From NCBI RefSeq assembly GCF_040448675.1, contig NZ_CP159289.1:992001-1056000 (forward strand): DNA of 64,000 nt, written 5' to 3'. The stretch is from Dyadobacter sp. 676 (GTDB taxonomy: Bacteria > Bacteroidota > Bacteroidia > Cytophagales > Spirosomataceae). Position numbers and translations under genes: made by a program. The notes beneath the pieces are model-generated. The model did not search any database, was not told the origin of the DNA, and saw nothing but the letters and a program-made list of their open reading frames with translations. Positions 45,512 through 54,883 of this stretch are shown one piece after another (position 1 is the first letter of the stretch; the number at the start of each line of letters is the position of its first letter).

Positions 45512-46765
45512 ATGACCGATCGTAAGACGCGGCTGGCTGTCATCCTTATCACGTCACTGTTTTTTCTCTGGGGCTTCGCCCTTAACCTGAACCCGATCCT
45601 GATCCCGCATTTAAAGAAGGCCTGTCAGCTCAGCGATTTTCAATCGGCGCTTATCGATTCTGCTTCGTACATTGCCTATTTCCTCATTGCCTTGCCGGCA
45701 GGGCTTTTTATGAAAAAATATGGTTACAAGGCCGGTATCGCCTTTGGATTGCTTCTTTTTGCCGCTGGCTCATTCCTTTTTTATCCCGCGGCCGAAATGC
45801 GGCATTTCGGTTTTTTTCTGTTTGCATTGTTTGTGATCGCCAGCGGGCTTACCATGCTGGAAACCGCGGCCAATCCTTACATTACCGTTTTAGGCGACCC
45901 CGACTCCGCTACCCAACGTCTCAATTTTGCACAATCGTTCAACGGCCTGGCCGCGTTCCTGGCACCTTTGATGGGCGGGAAATTTATTCTTTCCGGAAAA
46001 ACACTCAGCGACGCCGAGCAACAGGCTATGTCGCACGACCAGCTGAATGCCTATCTGAACGAAGAGGCCTCCTCGGTGCAGGTTCCGTTTATACTCATCG
46101 GTCTGGTCGTGTTACTTGTAGCGGTTATGATCTGGCGCACTTCGATGCCTGAAATCAAGGACGAAGAGGAATCCGAACAAAAGGTGAGCGGCTCAATCTG
46201 GGGTGAGAAAAACCTGATCCTGGGCACTACCGCACAATTCTTTTACGTAGGCGCGCAGGTTTGCATCAGCAGCTTTTTCATTCGTTTTGCCGATCACGTG
46301 GCTGGTATCGACGAAAAAACGGCTGCCTACCTGCTGTCGGGCGCATTGCTGGCATTCATGGTCGGGCGGTTTATCGGCACCTATCTGATGCGCTTCGTGG
46401 CGCCGCCGCGCTTGCTGGCTATTTACAGTGTCGCCAACATCGTGCTCCTCGTCATTGCGGTGCTTACCGACGGCATGTTCTCCGTTTATGCATTGGTGGG
46501 TGTCGAATTTTTTATGTCGATCATGTTCCCGACTATTTTCGCATTGAGCATACGCGGGCTGGGCGAAAAGACAAAAATCGGCTCGTCGTTGGTGATTATG
46601 TCGATTGTCGGCGGCGCTTTTTTCCCGGTGATCATGGGTCAGGTATCGGATATTTCGTCCATTCAAACGGCCTACATAGTCCCTGCGGTGTGTTTTCTCG
46701 TAGTACTGTACTTCGCGATCCGCAACAGTTCGGTGAAAAACGTCACGCTGAGCACTTCGCATTAA
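45512..46765 (+). CDS. fucP: FucP-type L-fucose:H+ symporter (MFS)
   Basis: Inner-membrane sugar transporter of the MFS FucP/GluP family, 417 residues, about 12 membrane helices. The first helix reads AVILITSLFFLWGFALNLNP, a hallmark of FucP. Further markers are MLETAANPYITVLG and the C-terminal SIVGGAFFPVIMGQVSD. The likely substrate is L-fucose, supported by the following SDR and zinc dehydrogenase genes; glucose or galactose is the alternative. It starts a probable operon with gaps of 40 and 9 bases. Confidence 0.87.
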   Translation: MTDRKTRLAVILITSLFFLWGFALNLNPILIPHLKKACQLSDFQSALIDSASYIAYFLIALPAGLFMKKYGYKAGIAFGLLLFAAGSFLFYPAAEMRHFGFFLFALFVIASGLTMLETAANPYITVLGDPDSATQRLNFAQSFNGLAAFLAPLMGGKFILSGKTLSDAEQQAMSHDQLNAYLNEEASSVQVPFILIGLVVLLVAVMIWRTSMPEIKDEEESEQKVSGSIWGEKNLILGTTAQFFYVGAQVCISSFFIRFADHVAGIDEKTAAYLLSGALLAFMVGRFIGTYLMRFVAPPRLLAIYSVANIVLLVIAVLTDGMFSVYALVGVEFFMSIMFPTIFALSIRGLGEKTKIGSSLVIMSIVGGAFFPVIMGQVSDISSIQTAYIVPAVCFLVVLYFAIRNSSVKNVTLSTSH

Positions 46766-46805
46766 GAGAAAAGCAGTTCATTTATAAGTATTTATTTTAA
46801 TCATA

Positions 46806-47594
46806 ATGGATTTAAAACTTCAGAATAAGGTAGTTGTCGTAACGGGCGGCGCCAAGGGAATCGGTGAAGGTATCGTACAGGTACTGGCAGCGGAAGGCGC
46901 CATTCCGGTGATCGTAGGCAGAAATGCGGAGGACAACCAAAAGGTCGTCGATGCGCTGGCGGCGGAAGGTAAAGAGTCGTTCCAGGTGACGGCCGAACTG
47001 ACCCGCCCCGAAGAGTCGGAGAAGGCGGTTAAAGCGGTGCTTGAAAAATATGGCCGGATCGACGGCCTGGTGAACAATGCCGGCGTAAACGATGGAGTCG
47101 GGCTTGAAAACGGCAATTACCAAGGTTTTATCGCTTCTTTGCACAAAAACGTGGTGCATTACTACCTGATGGCGCATTACGCGTTGCCGGCCCTGAAGGC
47201 TTCCAAAGGATCGATCGTCAATATCAGCTCCAAAACGGCGGATACCGGCCAGGGCGGCACGTCCGCCTACGCCGCTTCGAATGGCGGCCGCAACGCGTTG
47301 ACACGTGAGTGGGCCGTGGAATTGCTTAAATACGGTATCCGGGTGAACTCGGTGATCGTAGCAGAATGCTGGACGCCGCTTTATGAGAAATGGATCGAGA
47401 CGCTACCCAATCCCAAAGAGAAACTGGCGTCGATTACCGCCAATATTCCTTTGGGCAACCGCATGACTACCGCCGAGGAGATTGCGAACATGACCGTTTT
47501 CCTGCTTTCGGAAAAATCCAGCCACACTACCGGGCAGCTTATTTATGTCGACGGCGGCTACGTCCACCTCGACCGCGCACTCGCCAATTCCTGA
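46806..47594 (+). CDS. SDR-family oxidoreductase, probable L-fucose dehydrogenase
   Basis: Short-chain dehydrogenase, 262 residues. The Rossmann motif is VTGGAKGIGEG, followed by VNNAGVNDGVG. The catalytic Tyr is in TSAYAASNGG. The classic YxxxK lysine is Asn here (codon aat at about 47281), so catalysis may use another residue or the protein may be altered. The C-terminus (TGQLIYVDGGYVHLDRAL) is normal SDR. In the fuc context it may oxidise L-fucose to the lactone. The Asn was read directly from the bases. Confidence 0.82.
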   Translation: MDLKLQNKVVVVTGGAKGIGEGIVQVLAAEGAIPVIVGRNAEDNQKVVDALAAEGKESFQVTAELTRPEESEKAVKAVLEKYGRIDGLVNNAGVNDGVGLENGNYQGFIASLHKNVVHYYLMAHYALPALKASKGSIVNISSKTADTGQGGTSAYAASNGGRNALTREWAVELLKYGIRVNSVIVAECWTPLYEKWIETLPNPKEKLASITANIPLGNRMTTAEEIANMTVFLLSEKSSHTTGQLIYVDGGYVHLDRALANS

Positions 47595-47603
47595 TCCCGA
47601 CCG

Positions 47604-48617
47604 ATGGAAATACTTGTTTGCACCACGCCCGGGTCGTTTTCATATGAACAGGCGGAAGCGCCGGTAAGCATGCCGGGGCAGACTATCTTGAAAATCCGGA
47701 GAATAGGCATTTGCGGCACCGATCTGCACGCATTCGAGGGAACGCAGCCTTTCTTCAATTATCCGCGGATCCTCGGCCACGAACTGGCCGGAGAGATCGT
47801 CGAGACCGACGCGCCGGGTTTTGTGCCTGGCGAAGCTGTTACTTTCGTGCCTTATTTCAACTGCGGCAAATGCGTCGCGTGCCGGAACGGCAAGCCCAAT
47901 TGCTGCACCAGCCTCAAAGTTTCCGGCGTCCATATCGACGGCGGCATGGTGGAGTACCTTTCCGTTCCCTCCTACTCGCTCGTTCATGGCGACGGCCTGA
48001 GCTTCGATGAACTGGCGCTCGTGGAACCGCTCGCGATCGGTGCGCATGGCGTGCGCCGCGCGGACGTGCGCAGGGACGAATTCGTGCTTGTTGTAGGTGC
48101 CGGGCCCATCGGCTTGGGGACCATGGAGTTCGCCCGCATTGCCGGGGGAAAGGTTATCGCATTGGATATCAACGACCAGCGCCTTGCTTTTTGCCGCGAG
48201 CGCATCGGTGTGGAGTATACCATCAACGGCCTCACCGAAAATGTCGCCGAGCGCCTGGCAGCGATTACCGACGGCGATATGCCCACGGCCGTAATCGACG
48301 CTACGGGCAATCTGCGCGCCATCAATACGGCATTTGCATACCTTGCCCATGGCGGTAAATATGTGCTTGTAGGTCTCCAAAAGGGTGAAATCGCATTCAG
48401 CCATCCTGAATTTCACAAACGGGAGGCTACACTAATGAGCAGCCGAAACGCCACCCGCGCCGATTTCGAGCATGTGATCCACAGCATGAAAAACGGGCTC
48501 GTTGATCCCAAAACCTACATTACCCACCGCGTCGCGTTCGGACGGGTGAAGGATGAGTTCGAAAACTGGCTCGATCCCGCATATGGGGTGATTAAGGCAA
48601 TGGTCGAAATCGATTAG
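47604..48617 (+). CDS. Zinc-binding alcohol dehydrogenase, possible sugar-acid dehydrogenase
   Basis: MDR-family zinc enzyme, 337 residues. The catalytic zinc motif is RIGICGTDLHAFEG, with GHELAGEIVE. The structural zinc Cys appear in FNCGKCVACRNGKPNC. The NAD-binding loop is VLVVGAGPIGLGTMEFAR. By context (FucP, SDR) it may oxidise a later intermediate such as 2-keto-3-deoxyfuconate. It starts nine bases after the SDR gene. No lactonase, fuconate dehydratase or aldolase gene is nearby. Confidence 0.85.
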   Translation: MEILVCTTPGSFSYEQAEAPVSMPGQTILKIRRIGICGTDLHAFEGTQPFFNYPRILGHELAGEIVETDAPGFVPGEAVTFVPYFNCGKCVACRNGKPNCCTSLKVSGVHIDGGMVEYLSVPSYSLVHGDGLSFDELALVEPLAIGAHGVRRADVRRDEFVLVVGAGPIGLGTMEFARIAGGKVIALDINDQRLAFCRERIGVEYTINGLTENVAERLAAITDGDMPTAVIDATGNLRAINTAFAYLAHGGKYVLVGLQKGEIAFSHPEFHKREATLMSSRNATRADFEHVIHSMKNGLVDPKTYITHRVAFGRVKDEFENWLDPAYGVIKAMVEID

Positions 48618-48676
48618 ATGGGTTTGTGCCGGAATTGGTCAGGTGTGGTCGGGCGTGGTGGGGGGACCGGGGGGCG

Positions 48677-49795
48677 TTAGTTGGTTTTTTTGTAGTTCAA
48701 AATGGCCCAGCCGTTCAGGATGGCGGCCATTAATGATACTATTCCTACATGTGGCAGCACATCCACGAAACTGCTGCCTTTGAGTATGACCATTCGCATG
48801 ACCTCGATCATGTATCGCACCGGGTTGGCGTACGTAATCAATTTCGCCCAATCGGGCATGCTGTCGATCGAAGTGAACAGCCCGCCCAGCAGTATGAACA
48901 GCATCATGAAAAAGAACATGATGAACATGGCCTGCTGCTGGGTGTCGCAAAACGTCGACACCAGCAAACCGAAGCCTAAAACGGCGAGCAGGTATACCGA
49001 AATGAATGCGTAGAGCGTCAGCAAGCTCCCTACCGGTACAATTCCATACACAAACCGCGCGACAAGCAGGCCGATCGTGAAAACGATATTCGCCAGCACC
49101 CAGAAAGGGATTAATTTACCCAATATAAAAATATGCTTTTTAATGGGCGTCACATTGATCTGCTCGATCGTACCGATTTCCTTTTCCCGCACGATATTTA
49201 ATGCGGACAAAAAACCACCGACCATCGTTACGAGAATAGCCAGGATTCCGGGAACGATAAATACCTTATAATTCAATACCGGATTGAACCAGTTGGAAGC
49301 CACCACGTCGATCACGGGAAACTTGCTGAAACGGGGCGGCGTGACGAGTTGCATCCGGATATCGGCGTTGAAATCACCGATAATGCTGCCCAGGTACGAA
49401 CCGCCCAGGCTTGCCTTTGTGCCATTGATCGCGTTCACCGCGACAAACAGCTTCTCATGGTCTTCCCGGATCAGGTTTCTTTCAAAATCGTGTGGAATTT
49501 CGAGGATCAGATCCGCCTTGTCGGACTCGATGAGGCCAAATGCTTCTTTAAACGAGGCATTGTAACCCGTGAGCCGGAAATAGCCGGATGCCACTATTTT
49601 GGAAATAAGTTTTTGCGAATACGGCGACTTGTCATGATCGACGACCGACAGATCGATATTTCTGACCTCGTAATCCGCTGCCAGCGGCATTAGTACCAGT
49701 TGTACCATGGGCATGAAAAAGATCATCGCCACGATGGCCTTATCCCTGAAAATCTGCCGGAACTCCTTGCGTAACAAAAATCGTAATGTCCTCAT
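48677..49795 (-). CDS. ABC transporter permease (YbhR/YbhS-like)
   Basis: ABC-2 type permease, 372 residues. The N-terminal RKEFRQIFRDKAIVAMIFFM leads to a large periplasmic loop and a C-terminal membrane block (ILAILVTMVGGFLSALNIV, then REKEIGTIEQINVTPIKKHI). It is the last gene of the efflux operon and overlaps the upstream permease by four bases. The two permeases should form the membrane part of one exporter. Confidence 0.9.
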   Translation of the reverse strand: MRTLRFLLRKEFRQIFRDKAIVAMIFFMPMVQLVLMPLAADYEVRNIDLSVVDHDKSPYSQKLISKIVASGYFRLTGYNASFKEAFGLIESDKADLILEIPHDFERNLIREDHEKLFVAVNAINGTKASLGGSYLGSIIGDFNADIRMQLVTPPRFSKFPVIDVVASNWFNPVLNYKVFIVPGILAILVTMVGGFLSALNIVREKEIGTIEQINVTPIKKHIFILGKLIPFWVLANIVFTIGLLVARFVYGIVPVGSLLTLYAFISVYLLAVLGFGLLVSTFCDTQQQAMFIMFFFMMLFILLGGLFTSIDSMPDWAKLITYANPVRYMIEVMRMVILKGSSFVDVLPHVGIVSLMAAILNGWAILNYKKTN

Positions 49796-50898
49796 TGCAA
49801 ACGGATTTTAAAGCTTTTTAAACTCACCAGCAGCAGAAACACCGTCATCCCGAGCAGAATCAAAGTCTCTTTCCAAAGCGCGGTCAGCCCCAACCCCTTG
49901 ATCATTATAGATTTCACTATGATGTAAAACCATTTGGAAGGGACAACATTGGAAATTACCTGCAATGGAACGGGCATATTCTCGATGGGGAACAGGAAGC
50001 CGCTGAACATCATCGTCGGCAGCAGCATTCCCATCAGCGAAATCAGCATGGCGATCTGTTGGGAGGCTGTTTTAATGGATATAAAAATGCCCAGCGCCAG
50101 GCAAGTGACAATGAACAATGTGCTTTCGGCAAATAACAACGGAACGCTCCCCTTCACCGGCAGATCGAGCACGAAAACGCTCAGCAGCAGGATCGCGGTT
50201 ACATTCACGAGCGACAATACGAGGTAGGGAAATGCTTTGGCAAAGATGACGAGTACGGGCTTGAATGGCGAAACAAGCAGGATTTCCATGGTACCCGTTT
50301 CTTTTTCGCGGACAATCGAAATGGCCGTCATCATCACCGACACGAGCAACAATACCAGCGCCATCACGCCCGGCACAAAACCGTGCGCGCCTTTGAGTTG
50401 CGGATTGTAGAGCATACGTACTTCGGGGATAATGCGATAGGGCATTTCCAGGGTTGCATCGATCCCGTTCTGGTAATCCAAAATAATCGACGACAAATAG
50501 TTTGCTACTAAATTGGCCGTGTTCACGTCGCTGGCGTCGGTAATTACCTGGATTTGCGCCTTGTTATGGTGCAGCAAATCCTCGTTGAAATTGGCCGGAA
50601 ACACAACCACCGCTTTGATTTTCCCCTTTTGAAACGTACTTAATATCTCCCTGTGGCTCAAAGCGGCCTGTCTGATCCTGAAATACCGGCTTGAACCGAT
50701 CTTCGTCAGCAACGCCCTGGAGGCATTGTCTTTGGCATAATCGACTACAAGTATTTCGGAATCCTTCACCTCGTTGGTCAACGCGAAGCCGAAAATCAAT
50801 ATCTGCGCGATGGGCATTCCAAACAGGATCAGCAACGTGCGCCGGTCGCGCAGCACGTGGTAAAACTCTTTTCTGACAAATGCGAGAAACTGTTTCAT
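49792..50898 (-). CDS. ABC transporter permease (YbhR/YbhS-like)
   Basis: ABC-2 type permease, 368 residues from the ATG at 50898. The N-terminus reads FLAFVRKEFYHVLRDRRTLL. The C-terminal membrane block has VSVMMTAISIVREKETGTME and ends with LLLVSLKSFKIRLQ. A much longer open frame reaches 51222, but it overlaps the ATPase gene and has no homology. It starts just after the ATPase stop (two bases) and overlaps the next permease. Confidence 0.9.
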   Translation of the reverse strand: MKQFLAFVRKEFYHVLRDRRTLLILFGMPIAQILIFGFALTNEVKDSEILVVDYAKDNASRALLTKIGSSRYFRIRQAALSHREILSTFQKGKIKAVVVFPANFNEDLLHHNKAQIQVITDASDVNTANLVANYLSSIILDYQNGIDATLEMPYRIIPEVRMLYNPQLKGAHGFVPGVMALVLLLVSVMMTAISIVREKETGTMEILLVSPFKPVLVIFAKAFPYLVLSLVNVTAILLLSVFVLDLPVKGSVPLLFAESTLFIVTCLALGIFISIKTASQQIAMLISLMGMLLPTMMFSGFLFPIENMPVPLQVISNVVPSKWFYIIVKSIMIKGLGLTALWKETLILLGMTVFLLLVSLKSFKIRLQ

Positions 50899-50900
50899 GG

Positions 50901-51647
50901 TCAATCTCCTCTTTTGGCGCCGCGCGCGAGTTGGTAGAACACCTCGTCCATCGACCGCGCATGAAAGCTGCTTTTCAGGTTCGCCGGCGTATCGAGCACT
51001 TCCATTTTGCCATCCACCATAATGGATATACGATTGCAGTACTCTGCCTCGTCCATGTAATGGGTAGTGACGAAAACCGTAATGCCCCTGTCGGCCGCCT
51101 CGTAGATCATGTTCCAGAATTGCCGCCGCGTAACCGGATCGACGCCGCCGGTTGGTTCGTCGAGAAACACGATTTTGGGCTCGTGTAGCACCGCCACCGA
51201 GAACGAAAGCTTCTGTTTCCAACCCAGGGGCAGCGACGCCACCAGTTTGTTACCCTCCGGTTTCAGCCCCAGGCCCGTAAGCAATTCTTCGGCTTTGGCT
51301 TTAATGCGCTCGTCGGAAAGCCCGTAAATACCACCAAAGAATTCAATATTTTCCAGCACCGTCAGGTTCTCGTAAAGCGAAAACTTCTGGCTCATATAGC
51401 CGATATTCCGTTTGATCTGCTCGGTTTGCGTGTACACATCGTATCCCGCGATGGTTGCCCTTCCCGAGCTCGGCGAGGAAAGGCCGCACAGCATGCGCAT
51501 GGCGGTGGTTTTGCCGGCGCCGTTTGCGCCAAGAAAGCCGAATATCTCTCCCCTATGCACATCGAATGTAATTTCGTTGGTCGCGATAAAATCCCCGAAA
51601 CGCTTGGTTAGCTTTTCGCAGACTATCACTTTGTCGTCCTGCATCAT
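50901..51647 (-). CDS. ABC transporter ATP-binding protein (second half of a YbhF-like ATPase)
   Basis: ABC ATPase, 248 residues. Walker A is LGANGAGKTTAMRML; Walker B and the catalytic Glu are in IVFLDEPTGGVDP. The switch His is in VFVTTHYMDEAE. The ABC signature is SLPLGWKQKLS rather than LSGGQ, as is usual for the second domain of YbhF-like proteins. It lies 14 bases after the first ATPase gene. In E. coli the two domains are one fused protein; here they are separate genes. Confidence 0.92.
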   Translation of the reverse strand: MMQDDKVIVCEKLTKRFGDFIATNEITFDVHRGEIFGFLGANGAGKTTAMRMLCGLSSPSSGRATIAGYDVYTQTEQIKRNIGYMSQKFSLYENLTVLENIEFFGGIYGLSDERIKAKAEELLTGLGLKPEGNKLVASLPLGWKQKLSFSVAVLHEPKIVFLDEPTGGVDPVTRRQFWNMIYEAADRGITVFVTTHYMDEAEYCNRISIMVDGKMEVLDTPANLKSSFHARSMDEVFYQLARGAKRGD

Positions 51648-51661
51648 AGCCGTGGCGTTTT

Positions 51662-52576
51662 TTAATGTAATAGTTTGATAAATGAATCCTCGATCGTTAC
51701 GTCCGCATCCTTCACCTCTACGCCCGTGAGCCCCTGCTCGCGGAGGTACGCCCGCAACGCATCCAAATCCGCATGTGCATCGCGGAAAGCGGCATGCGCA
51801 TACTCGCCGAATGCATAGCTGTTCATGATCCCCGGATACGCTTCGAGCGCTTTCAGCAGCCGGTACATTTCATTGGCTTTGACTGCCAGTAACCGGTCGG
51901 GATAAGCCCCGACAATGTTTTGCGGGGTGTCGATAGACAGGATTTTACCGTCCTGGATCAATGCAATACGGCCACAGAGCGAAGCTTCGTCCATATAGGG
52001 CGTCGAAACGAGAATGGTGATGTTCTGCTCTTTCAACCTTTTGAGCATTTCCCAAAATTCTTTCCGCGAAACGGGGTCCACACCCGTGGTGGGCTCGTCG
52101 AGAAACAGCGTCGTCGGTTTGTGGATCAGTGCGCAACACAATGCAAGTTTCTGCTTCATACCACCGGACAACTTGCCCGCACGTCGATTTTTGAATGGCT
52201 CTATCTGAACGTAGATGTCTTTGATCAAATGGTAGTTCTCTTCTATCGTCGTACCGAATACGGTGGCAAAAAAATGCAGGTTTTCCTTGATGGTCAGATC
52301 CTGATAAAGCGAGAATTTACCGGGCATATATCCCACCGAGCTCCGTATCTGCCTGAAATCCCGCACGATATCGTGGCCGTCCACGGTTGCCGAGCCGCCG
52401 TCGGGCAGCAGCAATGTCGTAAGCATCCGGAATATGCTGGTTTTACCGGCCCCGTCCGGCCCTATCAGCCCGAAAAGTTCGCCCCGGTTTACGGAAAACG
52501 ACACACCGTCCACTGCAATGGCCCTTTCCTTGCCGTAGGTTTTAGTCAGATTTTTGACGACAACCGCTTCCATCAT
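51662..52576 (-). CDS. ABC transporter ATP-binding protein (first half of a YbhF-like ATPase)
   Basis: ABC ATPase, 304 residues. Walker A is GLIGPDGAGKTSIFRML; the signature is KLSGGMKQKLALC; Walker B is LFLDEPTTGVDPVSRKEF. The switch position is Pro-Tyr (STPYMDEAS) instead of His, suggesting a weak ATPase site. A C-terminal extension of about 75 residues follows the ATPase domain. Its start overlaps the stop of the HlyD gene by four bases. Confidence 0.92.
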   Translation of the reverse strand: MMEAVVVKNLTKTYGKERAIAVDGVSFSVNRGELFGLIGPDGAGKTSIFRMLTTLLLPDGGSATVDGHDIVRDFRQIRSSVGYMPGKFSLYQDLTIKENLHFFATVFGTTIEENYHLIKDIYVQIEPFKNRRAGKLSGGMKQKLALCCALIHKPTTLFLDEPTTGVDPVSRKEFWEMLKRLKEQNITILVSTPYMDEASLCGRIALIQDGKILSIDTPQNIVGAYPDRLLAVKANEMYRLLKALEAYPGIMNSYAFGEYAHAAFRDAHADLDALRAYLREQGLTGVEVKDADVTIEDSFIKLLH

Positions 52577-53505
52577 TTCAGCGCCACTTCTCCGTACATG
52601 CCTATTTTCAGATAACCATCATTTTTCACGCGAATTTTCACCGCATACACCAGATTGGCCCGTTCGTCCTTCGTCTGGATCGTTTTGGGCGTAAATTCGG
52701 CCTTGCTGCTGATCCATTCGATCGTGCCCGGCAACGCACGATACTTTCCGGCTGCGCTGTCGACCAATACCTTAACCTGCTGGTTCAGTTTAATGCCCGT
52801 CAGCTGATCGCCGGTCACATACGCGCGCAGGACGATGGTCGACAGGTCGGCGATTTTATATAAAGGCTTCCCGGCCACTGCCATCTCGTTCGCTTCGGCA
52901 TACTTGGTCAATACCGTTCCGCCCACTTCATTTACTATTCTCGATTTCGAAAGCTGGTCGTTAACCTGCTCTATCTGAACGTACAATGGCAGGGCATCGG
53001 CACGAAGACCGGATGTCTGCGTTTTCAGAACGGAAGTTTGCGCGGCGTCCTGCTTGCGGATTACATCCAGCTGTTTTTGCAGTTCGGCTATTTGCGCATT
53101 AATATCGTCGAGCTGTTTGGGCGTCGCGGCGTCGGCTTTCAGCAGGTTTTGGATGCGCTTTTGCTCATGCAGCAAATTATCGAGACGAACTTGCGAAACT
53201 GCAATCTGCTGTTTGTATACGTTAGTCTGTGCGGCAATGTCGGGCAGACGACTCCCCGTAGCCCGGATTTGCGCTTCCAGTTGTTTTTTACGCAAAAACA
53301 ATTGGAGGCTGTCGATATAACCTACCGTCTGGCCGGCTTTCAGTTGCTGGCCCTCTTCCAGGTTCAATGCCATAATCCGGCCGGTCGCCTCCGCGGACAC
53401 TATCGTTTCCACCGCCTCGAAAGTGCCGGAAGCGTCGTAAAGATTTTCCTCGCCATTGCAGGCAAACGCCGCGGCCAATATGATCAGATAGGGATATGTT
53501 TTCAT
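52573..53505 (-). CDS. HlyD-family periplasmic adaptor (YbhG-like), lipoprotein
   Basis: Membrane-fusion protein linking the ABC transporter to the TolC channel, 310 residues. A lipoprotein signal ends LAAAFACNGEE. Then a lipoyl-like strand (VSAEATGRIMALNLEEGQQL), a long alpha-hairpin coiled coil (about 70-190), and a beta-barrel part (SSKAEFTPKTIQTKDERANL). It lies between TolC and the first ATPase gene, and shares four bases with the latter. Confidence 0.92.
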   Translation of the reverse strand: MKTYPYLIILAAAFACNGEENLYDASGTFEAVETIVSAEATGRIMALNLEEGQQLKAGQTVGYIDSLQLFLRKKQLEAQIRATGSRLPDIAAQTNVYKQQIAVSQVRLDNLLHEQKRIQNLLKADAATPKQLDDINAQIAELQKQLDVIRKQDAAQTSVLKTQTSGLRADALPLYVQIEQVNDQLSKSRIVNEVGGTVLTKYAEANEMAVAGKPLYKIADLSTIVLRAYVTGDQLTGIKLNQQVKVLVDSAAGKYRALPGTIEWISSKAEFTPKTIQTKDERANLVYAVKIRVKNDGYLKIGMYGEVALK

Positions 53506-53523
53506 GTGTTTATATTTAAATGC

Positions 53524-54807
53524 TTATTCGATGCTTGTTCCCATTGTGTTATCCAGGGCGTATTCCGACATCAGCAACTGAATGCCGTGCAATATCCTGT
53601 TCTGCCGCGCCTGATCCTCGGCATTCACCTCGCGCAGAAAATCGCTGGTGTTAATCACCCCGTTTTCCAACTGGGCGGCGGCAGTGGTTTTAATGCTTTC
53701 CCGCAAGGCAATGATCTCGTCGTCGGTGGTGAGCAGCTGGCGGAAACGGTCGAGCTCCGCATTTTGCTGCTTCACCGCCAGATTAGTGTCGAAAAGAAAT
53801 GTTTCCTTTTGAAGCTGAATGGCATCGCGGCTTATCCTGACTAATTCCCGGTCTTTTTTGACAGTATAAAAACCTGAAAGCGACCAGTTTAGTCGGACAC
53901 CGGTAATGTAATAAGGGTCAAAGCCATTGTTGAGAATATTCAATGCCGGCCTTCCGTAGCCTCCCTGAAAGAAAAAATTGAGTTTGGGACGATTGCGAAC
54001 GTCGATTAACTGCGCCTGGATGTCGAGACTCCGGTTCCGGGCGTCGTAAAGTTTTAGCTCCGGACGATTGATGTCACCGCTTGCCGTCAGCTCCGCCGGT
54101 TTTTCCAGCACCGCCGAGTCCCCCAGCGTTCGTCCGGTGAGCAGGCCCAGCATTTCCGTATAAGCTTTCCGGCTGGCACGCAGGTCGATTGTCCGCTGGT
54201 CTGCTTTCAGCAATTCCGCTTTTAATGTGTTCGCATTGCTTTTGAACGCCGTCCCGTTGTCGATCAGCGCCCGTACTTTTTGGATACCCAGGTTAATATC
54301 CTTTTTCAGCAACTCGTTCTGTTTCAATTGCTCGTCAAGCATTAATATCCCGAAAAACAGCTGGTTGACCCGCTCGTTCAGCTTGTAAAGTTCCACTTCC
54401 AGCTTCTGCGTTTCCACATACGCGCTGGCCTCGTGCGAACGGACCTGCGTGCGGATATTCCCTCCGTCATAGATCGTCTGGCTCACTTCGCCTAGTATTT
54501 TGTATTGGTCCTTGCTGATGTTCGGAAATTCCACGCCCGGGATCGCCACAGGCAGCTTGAACTCCGTCACCGCCGACTGGTAAGTCGCCTGGCCCTGTAC
54601 CGTCAGTTGCGGCAAATACCCCCTGGCTGCATTGCCGACCGAGTAATCTCGTGCTTTTTCGATCAATCCGCGTTGCCGGATCATCGGATAATTCTTCCGG
54701 GCAAGCTGGTAAGCCTCCCGGATCGTCAGCGGCTTATCCTGCGCCCTCGCCTCCCGCGCGGCAAGCGCCAGGCAGCTAATTATCAATATTTTAATTCCAT
54801 TAATCAT
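53524..54807 (-). CDS. TolC-family outer membrane efflux protein
   Basis: Outer-membrane channel of the exporter, 427 residues. A signal peptide ends at ARAQ. Two repeats of the TolC long helical pattern are present (LTIREAYQLARKNYPMIRQ; NRPKLNFFFQGGYGRPALN). It starts the structural operon TolC-HlyD-ATPase-ATPase-permease-permease. A palindromic operator lies 19 bases upstream of its ATG. Confidence 0.93.
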   Translation of the reverse strand: MINGIKILIISCLALAAREARAQDKPLTIREAYQLARKNYPMIRQRGLIEKARDYSVGNAARGYLPQLTVQGQATYQSAVTEFKLPVAIPGVEFPNISKDQYKILGEVSQTIYDGGNIRTQVRSHEASAYVETQKLEVELYKLNERVNQLFFGILMLDEQLKQNELLKKDINLGIQKVRALIDNGTAFKSNANTLKAELLKADQRTIDLRASRKAYTEMLGLLTGRTLGDSAVLEKPAELTASGDINRPELKLYDARNRSLDIQAQLIDVRNRPKLNFFFQGGYGRPALNILNNGFDPYYITGVRLNWSLSGFYTVKKDRELVRISRDAIQLQKETFLFDTNLAVKQQNAELDRFRQLLTTDDEIIALRESIKTTAAAQLENGVINTSDFLREVNAEDQARQNRILHGIQLLMSEYALDNTMGTSIE

Positions 54808-54825
54808 TTTATTTATTCGTTTTAT

Positions 54826-54841
54826 TTAATCATTTGATTAA
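54826..54841 (+). promoter_or_regulatory. Palindromic operator upstream of the efflux operon
   Basis: TTAATCA/TGATTAA with spacer TT, 19 bases before the TolC ATG. The same half-sites recur before tetR at 55551-55566, so it is a likely binding site of the adjacent TetR regulator. Confidence 0.75.
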
Positions 54842-54883
54842 CAACAATGCAAAAAAATAGCGCTTCCCGCTGATCGCCCGCTG

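Noticed and set aside
50899..51222. Upstream extension of the permease frame (to 51222)
   Set aside because: The extension lies entirely inside the ATPase gene on the same strand in another frame; the real permease start is the ATG at 50898.
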